Shown in pieces: positions 10,754 to 21,759 of a DNA stretch of 45,000 nucleotides. The notes below the pieces were generated by a model. The model saw only the letters and a list, made by a program, of their open reading frames with translations. It had not been told where the DNA came from and ran no database searches. Within the stretch, counting starts at the first letter, position 1; every line of letters starts with the position of its first letter. This stretch comes from Pyricularia pennisetigena. Lineage: Eukaryota; Ascomycota; Sordariomycetes; Magnaporthales; Pyriculariaceae. The stretch lies in the NCBI RefSeq assembly GCF_004337985.1, contig NW_021940922.1, forward strand, positions 1,287,546 through 1,332,545. The letters are read 5' to 3'. The position numbers were made by a program, and so were the translations under genes.

Positions 10754-10825
10754 GTTCAGCCTCAGGGCTTATCCCTGAAGCCCAGAGCTGCACAATTGAT
10801 CCAATTCGTTGGTGTCAGTGCTCAG
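10754..10825. repeat. M9 terminal fragments (left-end piece plus right-end piece)
   Basis: 'cctcagggcttatccctgaa', then 'gcccagagctgcacaattgatcc', matches the M9 left terminus. About 25 bp further 'tcagtgctcagacta' matches the start of the inverted right terminus. No core lies between them, so this is a tiny deletion product or junction scar. Confidence 0.55.
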
Positions 10826-11261
10826 ACTACTTGTGGGTTTTGTTTTGCGGACCCCCTACTCAGACAGGGAGTCCATAAAATCTGGATCACTTAAAACCAT
10901 AGATTTTTGTTAGCAAATATATGTCAATTGCTTCAATCGAGTTCAACGCACTGACTAAAGCCTTGAAAATTAAGTATTTGATATTATAATTGAATACGAG
11001 TCGCCCGTTATCGCTGCGGCCAGAGATTTCAATGTTAAACAGCGATTTTGGGCCAAAAACGTCGATTTCAAGCGATTAACATTTTTTTCTACGAACGGCC
11101 AAAATTTAGTTTTCGCGCGGCCAATAAACAGGCCGGTATATTTTATCTAACTTTTATCGGTACGTAATATCGTTTTCAAACTTCTAATGACCAATTTCTG
11201 CGGGCCAAAAACGTGGGAAGCTGCTTGCGTTAAATAAAAGTGAAAATACGGTTTTGGTGGC
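10826..11261 (+). other. Unassigned sequence with a possible pogo-like transposase scrap
   Basis: At 11000-11150 one plus-strand frame reads ESPVIAAARDFNVKQRFW and stays open for about 50 codons. It is reminiscent of the AAxxFNV helix-turn-helix of pogo-type transposases, but the match is short. The 9 bp at 11262-11270 are the TSD of M9 copy 5. Confidence 0.25.
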
Positions 11262-11270
11262 GTATGTAAG
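11262..11270 (+). repeat. 9-bp target-site duplication, left copy (GTATGTAAG)
   Basis: GTATGTAAG precedes M9 copy 5 and is repeated perfectly at 13152-13160, directly after its other end. It is the clearest TSD of the family. Confidence 0.95.
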
Positions 11271-13151
11271 TAGTCTCAGTGCTCAGACTAGACCCCCCTG
11301 CTTCGCAGTGGGGACCGAGCGCTCCATGTACCTTTCAGCCACATGGCTTTTCGACCAATTACATTGGCCGAAAAGATCGCGCTCGTTCTAGTCTGAGGAC
11401 ATCTTGTCGCATTTCGCCGTTCATGGCGGTACCACCAACGATAATTTGTCGCATTTCGCCGTTTATAACGGGTATATATATTATATTATAAATAGGCCTT
11501 ATAAACGCCCTACCACCGCACCTTCGATGTAATTAGTTGCACTTCTTATACGCGCAACCAATTGAACAGCGGTATAATTAACACTTTGTATATAAAATAT
11601 AAAAGCAAAAAAAAGAACAGTATAACTACGGTATACAATGAAATATATGAATAAAACTTTGAATGAAAATTATCAAAATATAAAATAAACTGCGTTAGAT
11701 TAATTGGAGCTAAAGAAATTTACTATTGAACACCGCGTCCTCATATCTAATTTATTTGGAAAGAAATTTCAATCTTTGGTAAAACTTGTATTTTAGTATT
11801 ATATTTAATTATTGTTTTGAATAATAATGCATAATACTGGTTTAAAACAGAGTATTAATATTCATAATTGAGCGGATTTAAAACTACATAGTGCATGCAA
11901 TTATCGTTTAAAACAAAGCTTTTATTAATACTTTTATATTATTTAATAATTTGTCGAAAAACTGAATACTTTACGCAAATCACTTTAAAAATAAAATGAA
12001 GTTTTGGAACTCCCATTTTGTTACATGCCTATATATAATCGTCCATCAACTGCATTTTTATAAATTTTATTTAATTGAGTAAAGCAAAAAATAGAAAAAA
12101 AGCACAAATTTAACATTTCATTTTGTAATAGAATAATATAAACGGATATTACAAATCAGATCTCGCGTTGACGTTTTTTTACATGTTTCAATCAATTTCT
12201 GAGATTTTGGTATTATTATTGTAAAAATTGGTAAAAATATAAAAGCGTTTCGATTGTAAATTATATATAAAATTACATACACTTTGCCTATTCGTCTATT
12301 TAACGGCTTACATAATTCGATATACAAACCAAAATAGAATATTTTATTATAAATATTTATACAATCCCCCACGTGCAAAATGCATCAAGTTTGGCCGCAA
12401 AATAAAATAATATAAATTAATTCAATAAAGCAAAAAATCGATCAAAAATATATATTTAGCTCTTTTTTATATAAAAGAATTTTTCAAGCGAATCTTGTAA
12501 GCTGAGCCTATTGTGAACGCTCTTTTATGTACGTAGTCCAATCCCTGTAATTTTGATTTTATTATCATCAAAATTGGTAAAAATATAAACGAGTTTCGAT
12601 TGTAAATTACATATAAAAATGTGTTTACTCTACCTATCCGTTTATTTGACTGCTTATATAATGGGATATATGCACCAAAACCTATTTCAACGGTATATAT
12701 GTATATACGACCCTCCAGGTGCAAAAAGTATAAAATTTGGTCAAAGATTATAAATAATATTAGAAAAAATCGAAAATCGAAAAAAATCGAAAAAACAGTA
12801 CCGCCATGAACGGATTAAGGGCAGGTGGTATCCAATTGGACCGTTATAACAGATAAAAGAATAAATCAAATCGCTGCCAATAGCGGTATTAAACCCTGTC
12901 TTCAACGATATTTTCTTTTTTCAATATTTTGCGTGGTTGTGGAATAACAAGGGAGTGTCGGTCGAAAAAAGGCCAAAAATACCGCCATGAACGGCGAAAA
13001 TCGACAAGTTGTCCTCAGACCTGAACCAGAGCGTTCTTTGGATGGACCCACAGGTACATTGCAAAGCCGCAATTGAGCCACGAAGTGGAGCGAAGCGAAC
13101 GGAGTGGATCAATTGTGGAGCTTTGGGCTTCAGGGATGAGCCCTGAGACTA
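11271..13151 (-). mobile_element. M9 copy 5, full length with perfect 9-bp TSD
   Basis: The element is 1881 bp, starts TAGTCTCAGTGCTCAGACTA (right terminus, inverted) and ends GATGAGCCCTGAGACTA. It is flanked on both sides by GTATGTAAG. Both core units are present (CACGTG at about 12370; the other unit has CCAGGTG near 12716). The minus-strand frames 12118-12378 and 12467-12724 lie in the two units and are similar to each other. Confidence 0.92.
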
Positions 13152-13160
13152 GTATGTAAG

Positions 13161-14266
13161 CAAATTTAATTATATATATCGGTAACGGTTTAACTGGTAA
13201 TTAATACTGCCAATTTATCGCAGACTAGACGCCCTAGACTTGAAATCTATGCCCGGTTTATAAAAATTGGTGCGGATTTTGAATTAAAAACTATTAAGAT
13301 TATATACGACATATTAATTAATTACCGGTAGCGGTTTACAGGTTCGTTTTGGAAAGCAATATTTAAAGTATCGAATGATAATATAACCGGTTCACCTACA
13401 GCGCCAACAAACTGAGAATTACGACTATTATTTGCTAGAACGTTAACATATTCAGAACCCGGATGGGTATAAAAACAGTAGCATCCAGTTCGTAATTATA
13501 CGGAAAATTAAATACCAAAAACTTCATACGTTGGATTTTATGAATCGTGAAAAATTGTACGCCAATAAGCGCCGTGAACGCAGTTGGAAATTCTGGACCG
13601 CTGTTTTATATTTTCCAAAAATGGTTACGGAACAATTCGTTTAATATGGATTTGCATAAAATATAAATTTTATGCAGTTAAAACCATGTTTTTCTAAGGC
13701 AAATATTATATTTGCTTAGGTATAGATAGAACTTTAACCGCTCTTCGTGGCCTAAAACCGCCCGCGTATAATCGCCGAGTTGGCCTTTATTTAGAAAATG
13801 GGTTGGAGGTAAATTTAATCAAAACTTGTGTTTTTTATAAATTTTATCGATTACAAATTTAAGTAAAGCACCTTACCGGCTGAAAAGCGTATTCGGGAAT
13901 GGTTTGTTTTTAATAGGTTTGCAGGTTATATTAGTATGGAAACTTTTAATTACTATACGAAACTCGGCATCGAAATAGTTATTTTACCGGTTTATTGACC
14001 GCATTCAACGCAGCCTATAAATGTGGCAGTATTTTTTCATTCCAAACGGACAATATAAGCCGTGAATTAATCGCTTATTGGGGCTATTCGCGTAAAGACT
14101 GCTGATACAAAAAATTCAAATAAATTTATACGCTGATACCTACTAACTATGTTTTTGAAACGTTTTAGTAAATCGTATTTCAAAAGGGGTATATTGTTAA
14201 CGCTTTTGTAGAGTCCGGTTTTTAACCTGTCGAAGGATTTATCTTTCTCAATGCACACCGCGGTTA
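13161..14266 (-). pseudogene. Decayed coding sequence of unknown identity
   Basis: Several minus-strand stretches read as protein with stops and shifts. Residues from 14258 run VNNIPLLKYDLLKRFKNIV and INLFEFFVSAVF. Around 13830-13720 there is GQLGDYTRAVLGHEERLKFY. At 13620-13480 there is EFPTAFTALIGVQFF, and at 13470-13330 THPGSEYVNVLANNSRNSQF. I do not recognise the family. It ends at the TA where the pogo element at 14267 inserted. The sequence beyond that element (21997-22090) joins it, and a minus-strand frame crosses the pre-insertion junction. It may be the interior of the copia-type element whose LTR lies at 22091. Confidence 0.4.
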
Positions 14267-14476
14267 ACGTTGGGTACCCCCTAACCGCACCCCTCTAGCA
14301 ACCGCAGCCCCAAAAATCTAACAATAAAATTTCGCGTTTCGGAAACCGATTTAAAAATAAAACTATTAACGCACAAAAACACAACTGTTTTTAAGCTGCT
14401 CCGGTTTATTAACCTCTTTTTTATTAGTTAAAAGTTCCAAATTTCCTGTATTATTTTCTTGCAATCTGATAATGTT

Positions 14477-15920
14477 CTATTTATTAACCAGAAGCTCGTT
14501 TGGATCCAGAACCACCCTCCTTTGTTTAACCGGCCGTATTACCTCCAATTGTGCTTCTAATAAACTGATATTTTGCTGGACTTTAGCCAATAAGGTATCC
14601 TTGGTTTTGAAGTCTTTTTGGACTTTTGCAAATAAAAGCCGTAAAGTGGCGTTATTTTTTTCGGACCGGGAAATTTCCTGTAGTTGAAGTCGAATATTTC
14701 GGGTCGTTTTAAGGGTTTTCCAAATAAGTAAAAACGGGTCGTTAATTTTTTGGGTTGGGTTTTCCGGTATTGTATCCCTTCGGAAACCAATATTTTTATT
14801 TTTTTCGACGTTGGCGTTGCTATTTTCCAAGAAAAGAGGGCTTAAAGGCGGTTTAACCAAGTTCACCGGCTATAACCCCGTCGTACGCCAACATAATTGG
14901 ATAACTTTTCCAATAAATGCTTTTAATCTAGTTTTTTAGTAGCAAACTAAGAAATTTCGCTTCCCATCAACCGCCAAACAGTAACATTGGCTTATAAATC
15001 CAAGTTGACGTCGATTAGCCTTTTTCAGCGGCCCAAAAACCGATAAATCCAATGGTTGAAGAACGTGCGACGAATAAGGGGGTAAATATAGGAGTTAAAG
15101 ATTATTTTGCAAGCAAAGACACATAAATTCGTCCGTTATATGTGATCCATGGCCATCGAAAATTAATAACCGCTTTTCAGGGGTTAAAGGTTGGGTATAC
15201 GGAATAAACAGTCTTTTTAACCATTCGATAGCCGTTTCGTTATTTGTCCACCCGTTTTCGGTTGCATAAAATTGCCCAGTGTCGAAAGGGCCTAAATTCG
15301 TCGGAAATTATCGTTATTATACTTTTTTCCTTTAAATATAACGAGGGGAAGTATGGTAACCCCCGTAATCGATATATGTTCGATTATACTCGTCCAGCCC
15401 CGCGTTCCGGGGCTTTTTCGCTGTAACGGCTGGATCCCGTTACACTTTAATACCAGGCTGTTAATTCCGTTAACTTCTATTATACCAGTTTCGTCGATAT
15501 TCCACCGATCTTCTGGTTAAATATAGTTGATAACGGGGTTAATAATATAAAACCACTATAATTTAATTACTTCCGTAATAGCCCCATTAACCCGGGCGTT
15601 TTTTATTCGACGGGGCCTTTGTGTTTTAAGAACTGGATAACGAGCCAAAAACCGGGTTATCCGACGTTTTTAAAAACCTTTTGTCTTTCCGGCGGCCTAA
15701 AGAATTCGTTCCGCAAAAAAAACGAAATATTTGGTGGGTTAATAAAAGGCCTAAAACGGCCTGGGCAAGCACCCAATTAGTTAAATGCTTTTCCTATTCC
15801 GGTAGAAGTTTTTGGAATAGTTGTTTTATTTGTTTTTCAGATTGGGCGCCGTTAAAACGACCTCGAGGGTGCTCATAGGTATACCCTATTTTTGGGATGA
15901 TTTTGTAATTAATTCGCCAT
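14477..15920 (-). pseudogene. Decayed pogo/Fot1-like transposase (P2)
   Basis: The start region is near 15918. The N-terminal and DDE parts are interrupted by stops and shifts. A 129-codon open C-terminal fragment (14866-14477) contains a helical segment with repeated leucines (NISLLEAQLEVI) and ends VVLDPNELLVNK, matching the coiled-coil tail typical of Fot1-like transposases. The region around 15500-15380 corresponds to the DETGI and RGWT blocks of P1. The alternation of stops with intact blocks is consistent with RIP. It is not functional. Confidence 0.75.
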
Positions 15921-16097
15921 TTTAAACGTCGTTAATAACGAAGATAAACTGATTTTCGGTATATTCTTTCAATTTAAAAAAAAAGAAAAGATATTAGAAA
16001 AAAGTAAAGCAAAAAACCAAAAGTTCATGGAAATATTCATGATGGGAGTTCGGGAGTGAAAATAGAAGTGTTATTATTTTTGGGGTGCGGTTATTAT

Positions 16098-16290
16098 TGT
16101 CACGGCCAGGGTAAGCATAGCACGGAAGCTAGTCTATTGGCGCCTATCGACGAAGATTCTACTCTGAGGAGAGGAAAGGAAACAAACAAAGTTCTGAGCT
16201 TGACGCGACGTCGATAAAGGTATCACCCTGGTGGGTCGTTGGTCCAGGGTCAGGGTTAGGGTCTGGTGATCTCATGGTCCAAATGTCACA
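16098..16290 (-). repeat. 3' LTR of the Ty3 element
   Basis: 193 bp, TGT...ACA ends, identical by eye to 21772-21964. On the minus strand it follows the polypurine tract at 16291. Confidence 0.95.
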
Positions 16291-16305
16291 CTACCCCCTT
16301 CCAAA
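16291..16305 (-). promoter_or_regulatory. Polypurine tract of the Ty3 element
   Basis: The minus strand reads TTTGGAAGGGGGTAG immediately before the 3' LTR. This is the plus-strand DNA primer position in LTR retrotransposons. Confidence 0.8.
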
Positions 16306-16348
16306 CCTCGTATGTCGACGCAGGAGATCATGCGAGGCTCTTGTCAAG

Positions 16349-19300
16349 TTAACCATGTCGTCGCTTTTTCCTTTTACCGTTTAACTCTCCATGCTCCGCC
16401 ACGTTATCCTCCTGATTCGGTTCGTCCAACTTATCCTCGGCAGCGGCTTTTATCCAGATTGCCAATCGCTTCGGCGGTCCTGCGGCATCTTTGTACTTCT
16501 TGTGGAAGTCGTCAAGGGCTGTCGCTGAATTCTTGAAATTTTCAGCCGGGTACCACGTGTCGTCTGGATCACATCCTTGCCATACGACCTGGTATTGCAA
16601 TGTCTTACTCCGGCCAAATAATCGGGACGCTAGAACTTTATCGACCACAAACTCTGGTTCTCCGTTGATCTCTTCTGGCGGAGGCGGCTCTCTTTTCTGT
16701 TGTGGTAATGGGTCCATTGCGGCTTTGCGGAGGCGGTCTGCGTGGAACAAGTTTTTTCCTTTAAACGATTCAGGTACGTCCAGAATATAGCTATATCCTC
16801 GTTCTTCTAGAATCTGCCATGGTCCGGTCCACTGTGAATCCAGTCTGGTCGTCGGTGCGGTCGTCGGAAACCCTTTTTTCTTGACGAAAACATAGTCGTT
16901 AACCCCAAAATCTACTGGTCGCCGCTTTTTGTTGGCTTGTTCTTCCTGCCTCGCCTGCGTTTTTAGCGCGTTTTGGCGAGCCAACTCTTGGACTTCTTTA
17001 GTCTGGCGGACGATCTGCAGCGCTTTTCGTTTCTGGTCTGAATCAACGGTCGTGGTTGGCAGGTCGGTGGACAGCGGGTTTCGGGGTTCGGTCCCGAGCA
17101 CTACCTTTAACGGGCACATACCAAGGCTGGAATGCCACGCGGCGTTGTGGGCAAAATCCAAAGCAGGCAAATGTACGCTCCAACTGGTCTGGTATTTGTC
17201 GATATAAAACCGCAGCTTTTGGTCCAGTTCCTGGTTGGTTATCTCTACGGCACCTTGTGTTTGAGGGTGCAGGGCGCTGCCGTGTCGGTGTTTAGTACCC
17301 GTGAGTTCATTTATCGTCGCCATGAATTCGGAGATGAACGGCCCGGCGTTGTCGCTAATCCAAACGAAAGGTAGTCCTAGGAAACGGTATAGGTATCGGT
17401 AATATCGGGAGGCCAGGATTTCTGCTGTGTCGGTCTTCTGTCCTGGGATGGTGGCTATCAGGCGACTGAACTTGCAAACGAACACCCACACGTAGTCGTA
17501 TCCGAACTTGTCTTTGGGCATGTCCTTTCCGTCAACTGCTACATGTTCCCAAACGTAATTCGGTATCGGTAGCGGATGCAATAGGCCCGGGGTCTTGTCG
17601 TGTCTGCCTTTATTTCGCTCGCAGTCGTGACAGTTTTTGATGTATTTCCGAATGGTTTGACTCATGCCCTCCCAAAAATACCGTCTTTTGATCATTTGTA
17701 TCGTCTTGTTCTGTCCTGCGTGGGCGAATATTTTGGGCTCGTGAGCTTCACGGATCAGAGCGGTCCTCAAAAAAATCTGTCCGTCTAAAGTCGTTTCCGG
17801 GACGACTAGCTTTCCTTGGTGTTGGCCTAGCTTTTGCTTTTCGTTCTCTTGTCGTATTAGGTCTACCAAATCTGCGCCGCTCACCACGTGGGCGTTTGGG
17901 TCGGCAGTGCTGACGGCGGCCACCGTAGGTGTGATCTTCTCAGGTGGGATTAAAGTCATTGTTCGTTCTTCTTTTTCCCGAGCTTTAACTGTTGGAAGGT
18001 CTGCCGTCTTGCGGGACAGGGCATCGGCGGCTATATTGTCTTTGCCGCGGCGGTACTGAAACGTAATGTTGAAGTTGGCCAGGAAATCTGCCCAACGCAC
18101 CTGTCGAGTCGAAAGGAGTCGTTTTGTGGAATAGTAAACTAAAGCTTGGTGGTCTGTAACCACGAAAAAGCTTGTCCCCAACAATTCTGGTTCGTAATGT
18201 TTCAGCGTTTGAACCACTGCCAGCAGCTCTCGGTCTTGGATCGGGTATGCGCGTTCTGCTGGGGTCATCGTTTTTGAGAAATATCCCACAGGCTTCCATT
18301 CTCCACCCGGTTGCTGTTGCCAGATTGCTCCGCCGGTCGCGTTGCGTGAGGCGTCGGTTTCTACCTTGGTCGGTCGGCCTGGGGTAAAAAATGCCATAAC
18401 CGGTGCATCGCAGGCTAAACGTTTCATTTCCTCAAATGCTCGCCTCTGTTCGGGGCCCATAGCGAATTTGGCGTCTTTCTTCAACAGTCGGTTCAACGGC
18501 TCAGCGACGCTGCTGGCATGGTGGCAAAACATTCGAATGTAATTGCACAATCCCAAAAAGGAACGCACGGCTGTTTTGGACGTGAGGTCTTCGAACTTCC
18601 AATCGCTAATTGCCTGCAGTTTGTCTGGATCGATACGGATGCCCAGACCTGCGTCCATAACGATGCCAAGATAATCGACCGTGGTAACGTTGAATCGAGA
18701 CTTTTTAATATCTCCCTGGAGGTCGACTCGGCTTAATCGGTAAATAACCTCTTCTACTTGGTCCCAATGTTCTTCTTCGTTTCCGTCGGAATAAACCAAA
18801 ACATCGTCGGCGTATGCGCTGGCGAACAAGTCCAAAAGTTCATTTAGCTGAGCGTTGATAAATGACTGCCACCAAGCTGGGCCGACCTTTAGCCCAAAGG
18901 GAAGCACCTTCCATTGAAAGGTGCCCTGTCGGGTGCGAAAAGCAGTGAGGTACTCTGAGCCAACCGCCATACGTAACCGGTTGAAAGCTCGAATAATGTC
19001 GATTTTTGTAAACCTCTTTGCATTGCGACAATTAAAAATAGTTCCGTTGACATCCGGGGCTGGTACGAATCGATCTTTCAAAAACTGGTTGATCCATCGG
19101 TAGTCGGTGCAAAAACGGCGTTCTTTGGAGTGTGGTTTAGGTACGAACAGGACAGGCGCTGGGTCGGCCTGCATACAGGGTTCGATAAACCCAATGCGCA
19201 GCAGCTCGTCGACTGTTTCCTTTTCGAGCGGCAGGAATTCCACAGGTGTCCTGTACGTCGGAGGCGATCCTGTTTTCGGCTTGTCTAGCTCCAAAATTAC

Positions 19301-20266
19301 ATCGTGCCCTGGGCGATGTGGAGGCAGGTTGGTGGAAGCTGCTTTCGAAAAGAATCCCTCCAGGTGAGCGAGTCGGGATGGCAGTTTGCTTCGGACCAGT
19401 TCGACATGGTCGGGGTCTTCATCTTCCGGGAACGGGATTGGTTCTCCCTTGTTGGTTTTCCATTGGTACGAACGGCCGACGGCAGATAGGCTGATGGCGG
19501 GTTTTTCGGGTCCAATTTCTAACGTGATGGGCTGCGTGGGTATTGGGCACGATTTCCATCGCTTTTGTCGGGGGTCGGTGTCCAGTTTGTGTTGAAGGGC
19601 GGCTATGTTTACAACGTCTCGGTCCTCACCCAAGACGACCGGGGTCGTTGGTCTGGGTTCTAAAAAGGTTGTTTGGCGCCACGGTCGTCCAAGTATTTGC
19701 ACACTTTTGGTTTCCCGTTCGAATGCTCGGTCGCGCCGCTCTGCATCGGCTTGTGCAACCGGATCGGGCTTGTCCAACATGTTCGGAAGTCTAATGGCTG
19801 GCGAGAATTTTGCCAGCGACGGTGTCCTTTCAGGCCATGCGAACGTTTGCGTTTTCGGGTGGATCCAAACATCCTGTTCAACTAGCCAATCCTGCCCAAT
19901 AAACATATCATGTCCACTTTCCGTCACGTAAAACATTTGGTTGCTGAACCGGCGTCCATCGATTTCCAAGGTCGCTTTTAGTTTGTGCGTAATGCGTCCT
20001 GCGTCCTGTTTGCGGTAATCCGACAAAAGTAGCGGGGTTTTTAACCTTTGAAGCCGGGCTCCTAGCCGTTCTGCGGCTTGTTCAGCGATTGCTGGGCTGA
20101 TCAAAAGAGAAATGTCTGCTCCGGTGTCACAAAGAGCTTTAACTGATAGTGCTACGCCATTAACCTGTATCTGAGTTCGAATGATGAAAGATTTAGGTCG
20201 TGGGTTACTACCAATCTGAGCTATCGTAGACATCTGGACCACCGAGGAGGCTTGCGGCGGTCTCAC
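16349..20266 (-). CDS. pol: Ty3/gypsy Pol polyprotein (protease, reverse transcriptase, RNase H, integrase, chromodomain)
   Basis: Up to 1305 codons from a GTG at 20266; the first ATG is residue 12 (20233). Domains: aspartic protease with DTGA at 47-50; reverse transcriptase about 330-540 with YADD at 485-488; RNase H with Asp637, Glu680, Asp705 and Asp748; integrase zinc finger His842, His849, Cys879, Cys882; integrase core Asp912, Asp972, Glu1008 (35 residues between the last two); chromodomain about 1203-1258 (YQVVWQGCDPDDTWYPAENF). A Lys/Arg-rich tail ends the protein. All catalytic residues are present and there are no stops. The frame is -1 relative to gag, overlaps its stop, and is open further upstream (I-G-K-R before residue 1). 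Translation as a Gag-Pol fusion by frameshifting is therefore more likely than a separate start. The enzyme set copies element RNA to DNA and inserts it; the chromodomain usually guides integration to histone-marked chromatin. Confidence 0.95.
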   Translation of the reverse strand: MRPPQASSVVQMSTIAQIGSNPRPKSFIIRTQIQVNGVALSVKALCDTGADISLLISPAIAEQAAERLGARLQRLKTPLLLSDYRKQDAGRITHKLKATLEIDGRRFSNQMFYVTESGHDMFIGQDWLVEQDVWIHPKTQTFAWPERTPSLAKFSPAIRLPNMLDKPDPVAQADAERRDRAFERETKSVQILGRPWRQTTFLEPRPTTPVVLGEDRDVVNIAALQHKLDTDPRQKRWKSCPIPTQPITLEIGPEKPAISLSAVGRSYQWKTNKGEPIPFPEDEDPDHVELVRSKLPSRLAHLEGFFSKAASTNLPPHRPGHDVILELDKPKTGSPPTYRTPVEFLPLEKETVDELLRIGFIEPCMQADPAPVLFVPKPHSKERRFCTDYRWINQFLKDRFVPAPDVNGTIFNCRNAKRFTKIDIIRAFNRLRMAVGSEYLTAFRTRQGTFQWKVLPFGLKVGPAWWQSFINAQLNELLDLFASAYADDVLVYSDGNEEEHWDQVEEVIYRLSRVDLQGDIKKSRFNVTTVDYLGIVMDAGLGIRIDPDKLQAISDWKFEDLTSKTAVRSFLGLCNYIRMFCHHASSVAEPLNRLLKKDAKFAMGPEQRRAFEEMKRLACDAPVMAFFTPGRPTKVETDASRNATGGAIWQQQPGGEWKPVGYFSKTMTPAERAYPIQDRELLAVVQTLKHYEPELLGTSFFVVTDHQALVYYSTKRLLSTRQVRWADFLANFNITFQYRRGKDNIAADALSRKTADLPTVKAREKEERTMTLIPPEKITPTVAAVSTADPNAHVVSGADLVDLIRQENEKQKLGQHQGKLVVPETTLDGQIFLRTALIREAHEPKIFAHAGQNKTIQMIKRRYFWEGMSQTIRKYIKNCHDCERNKGRHDKTPGLLHPLPIPNYVWEHVAVDGKDMPKDKFGYDYVWVFVCKFSRLIATIPGQKTDTAEILASRYYRYLYRFLGLPFVWISDNAGPFISEFMATINELTGTKHRHGSALHPQTQGAVEITNQELDQKLRFYIDKYQTSWSVHLPALDFAHNAAWHSSLGMCPLKVVLGTEPRNPLSTDLPTTTVDSDQKRKALQIVRQTKEVQELARQNALKTQARQEEQANKKRRPVDFGVNDYVFVKKKGFPTTAPTTRLDSQWTGPWQILEERGYSYILDVPESFKGKNLFHADRLRKAAMDPLPQQKREPPPPEEINGEPEFVVDKVLASRLFGRSKTLQYQVVWQGCDPDDTWYPAENFKNSATALDDFHKKYKDAAGPPKRLAIWIKAAAEDKLDEPNQEDNVAEHGELNGKRKKRRHG

Positions 20267-21600
20267 TCTTTTCCCGATTCGTCTGTGGTTTCCGAATCTA
20301 AGCTACTCGTTTGTTGCTTCGGCTTCACTGCTTTGACATCCCTTATTCTCTCTTTTTCGGGACAATCTTTGGAATTATGGCCACCCCTTCCGCACATGAA
20401 ACAGGTGTTGGCATCCCAATGCGCCTTTTTCTCCTCATAAGTCAGTGAGCGACCGGCCTTAGCCATCGTGATTGGTTCCGTTCTATCCCCTTGATAATCT
20501 TTGGGCTTGTAGCGCGAACGGACTTTCGTCGAAGCTGTTTTCTGCCTGCTCCGGGTCTCGTTCTTCGTGCTGGTCTTGTCGGTGCTCTCTCGGTCTTTGC
20601 GCCTTTCTTGTGCCAGTTGGTTGCTGTAGACGGCTTTGGTAACGTACTGGCAAAACGTCTCGTAGTCTATGTCGATGTTCTCACTATCGTGCAGCAGACG
20701 GTGATCGAGGTCGGCGGGTATACATCCCCACAAGGTTTGCTTCCAGTCTTCTTCCCGAACCTTTGCTTGCTGGGCTAGTGAATTAAACGTGGCAATAAAC
20801 TCGTGGATATCTTGGCCCTTGCCTAGCTCAAACTCGTGTTTCTTAAGGGCTTCTCTGGCAGCTATGGACTGGTTGGGGTCGTGGTACATGGATTCTAGGA
20901 TTTGGATCATTTCGGCTGCTGATGAAAAGGGGCGTGTAACTGAAACGTAACGAGTAATCATTGCTTTCTCGGCTTTGTCCTCGAGCAAATTCATCAGGTA
21001 ACGCATCCGACTTTTCTCAGTCCTAAAAATGGCGACATCTTCTTCGAATTTGTCGGCCACCTTTATCAGCCAGCTATCAAATTGCGTCTTGTCTCCTGCG
21101 AACTTTGGGGGTGAATCGGCTCTGGCTTTTGCTTTGTCATTGTAAGCAGGGTTGATGCCGCCTGTTCCTTGGAACTCGGTAAAGGCTGGCCAAGCGGCCA
21201 TCCCTTTTGCTTTGAAACTCGTTCCGCCGAATGCACTTTCCACTGATGGCTCTCGGTGCCTTAATTCTCTGTAGGGCCTGGGGCTGGGTGTGTCGTTTCT
21301 CAACGCGTTTCTTAGCCTAAGTATTTCCGCTTCTAGCCTAGCGATCTCGCTGGCTGGGTCGTTTGCGTCGCCCATCATTCTGGGGTTGTTTTCTTGTGCG
21401 TTCACGTTGAGCTCCGGGGACCGCGAAGAAGATGCAACTTCGATTTCGTCCTCGACACTGGACTTGGTGCCTGGGCGAAAGTCTGTTTCGCTTTCTGATC
21501 GGGTCGGGTCGTCGATGGGGCGGTCTGTTTGCTCCGTCTGGTTCGTAATCAATCTTTGTGATTTCCTGCTCGCAGGTGGATGGTCCTTCAGCCTGGGCAT
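20263..21600 (-). CDS. gag: Ty3/gypsy Gag (capsid and nucleocapsid)
   Basis: 445 codons from the ATG at 21600 to TGA at 20263. Residues 84-101 form a short leucine-heptad coiled coil (ARLEAEILRLRNAL). Residues about 165-310 match the retrotransposon capsid domain (FAGDKTQFDSWL; AREALKKHEFELGKGQ; FIATFNSLAQQ). A single CCHC zinc knuckle C-x2-C-x4-H-x4-C lies at 400-413, followed by an acidic tail. Gag forms the virus-like particle and packages the RNA. The ATG is the first in the frame after the primer site and 5' LTR (about 170 nt leader). Its end overlaps pol, as described in the frameshift entry. The frame is clean. Confidence 0.95.
   Translation of the reverse strand: MPRLKDHPPASRKSQRLITNQTEQTDRPIDDPTRSESETDFRPGTKSSVEDEIEVASSSRSPELNVNAQENNPRMMGDANDPASEIARLEAEILRLRNALRNDTPSPRPYRELRHREPSVESAFGGTSFKAKGMAAWPAFTEFQGTGGINPAYNDKAKARADSPPKFAGDKTQFDSWLIKVADKFEEDVAIFRTEKSRMRYLMNLLEDKAEKAMITRYVSVTRPFSSAAEMIQILESMYHDPNQSIAAREALKKHEFELGKGQDIHEFIATFNSLAQQAKVREEDWKQTLWGCIPADLDHRLLHDSENIDIDYETFCQYVTKAVYSNQLAQERRKDRESTDKTSTKNETRSRQKTASTKVRSRYKPKDYQGDRTEPITMAKAGRSLTYEEKKAHWDANTCFMCGRGGHNSKDCPEKERIRDVKAVKPKQQTSSLDSETTDESGKE
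20269..20275 (-). promoter_or_regulatory. Putative -1 ribosomal frameshift heptamer (G GGA AAA)
   Basis: In the gag frame the codons TCG GGA AAA GAG TGA end the ORF. The bases G GGA AAA fit the X XXY YYZ slip rule. A -1 slip there would pass the gag stop and enter the pol frame, which is open across this point. No downstream pseudoknot was worked out. The alternative is stop-restart at the overlapping GTGA (20266-20263). Confidence 0.6.
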
Positions 21601-21759
21601 AGGTCGGATCGGTCGTGGTCGGGGACTGGAATTGCCGTTCCTGTCGAACTCCGGTCGGGTCGGGTCTGTCGGGTGCGGATTTATTTTCGTCGCTCGCCAG
21701 CGGCGTAAAGATAAGTTGTTGCGCCTTATTTGTTAATCGCTAGGCCAGCGATTCTTTAG

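Noticed and set aside
9497..10825. Pack-MULE carrying the M35-like gene
   Set aside because: The flanking M9 ends point outward from the gene in the wrong order (right end on the left, left end on the right), so the gene is not inside an element.
16349..20266. Pol starting independently at GTG 20266
   Set aside because: GTG starts are rare in fungi, and the frame is open upstream of it with a slip heptamer in phase; a Gag-Pol fusion is preferred.
16312..21736. Many plus-strand frames (for example 21290-21736, 19605-19931)
   Set aside because: They are antisense shadows of the GC-balanced gag and pol ORFs.
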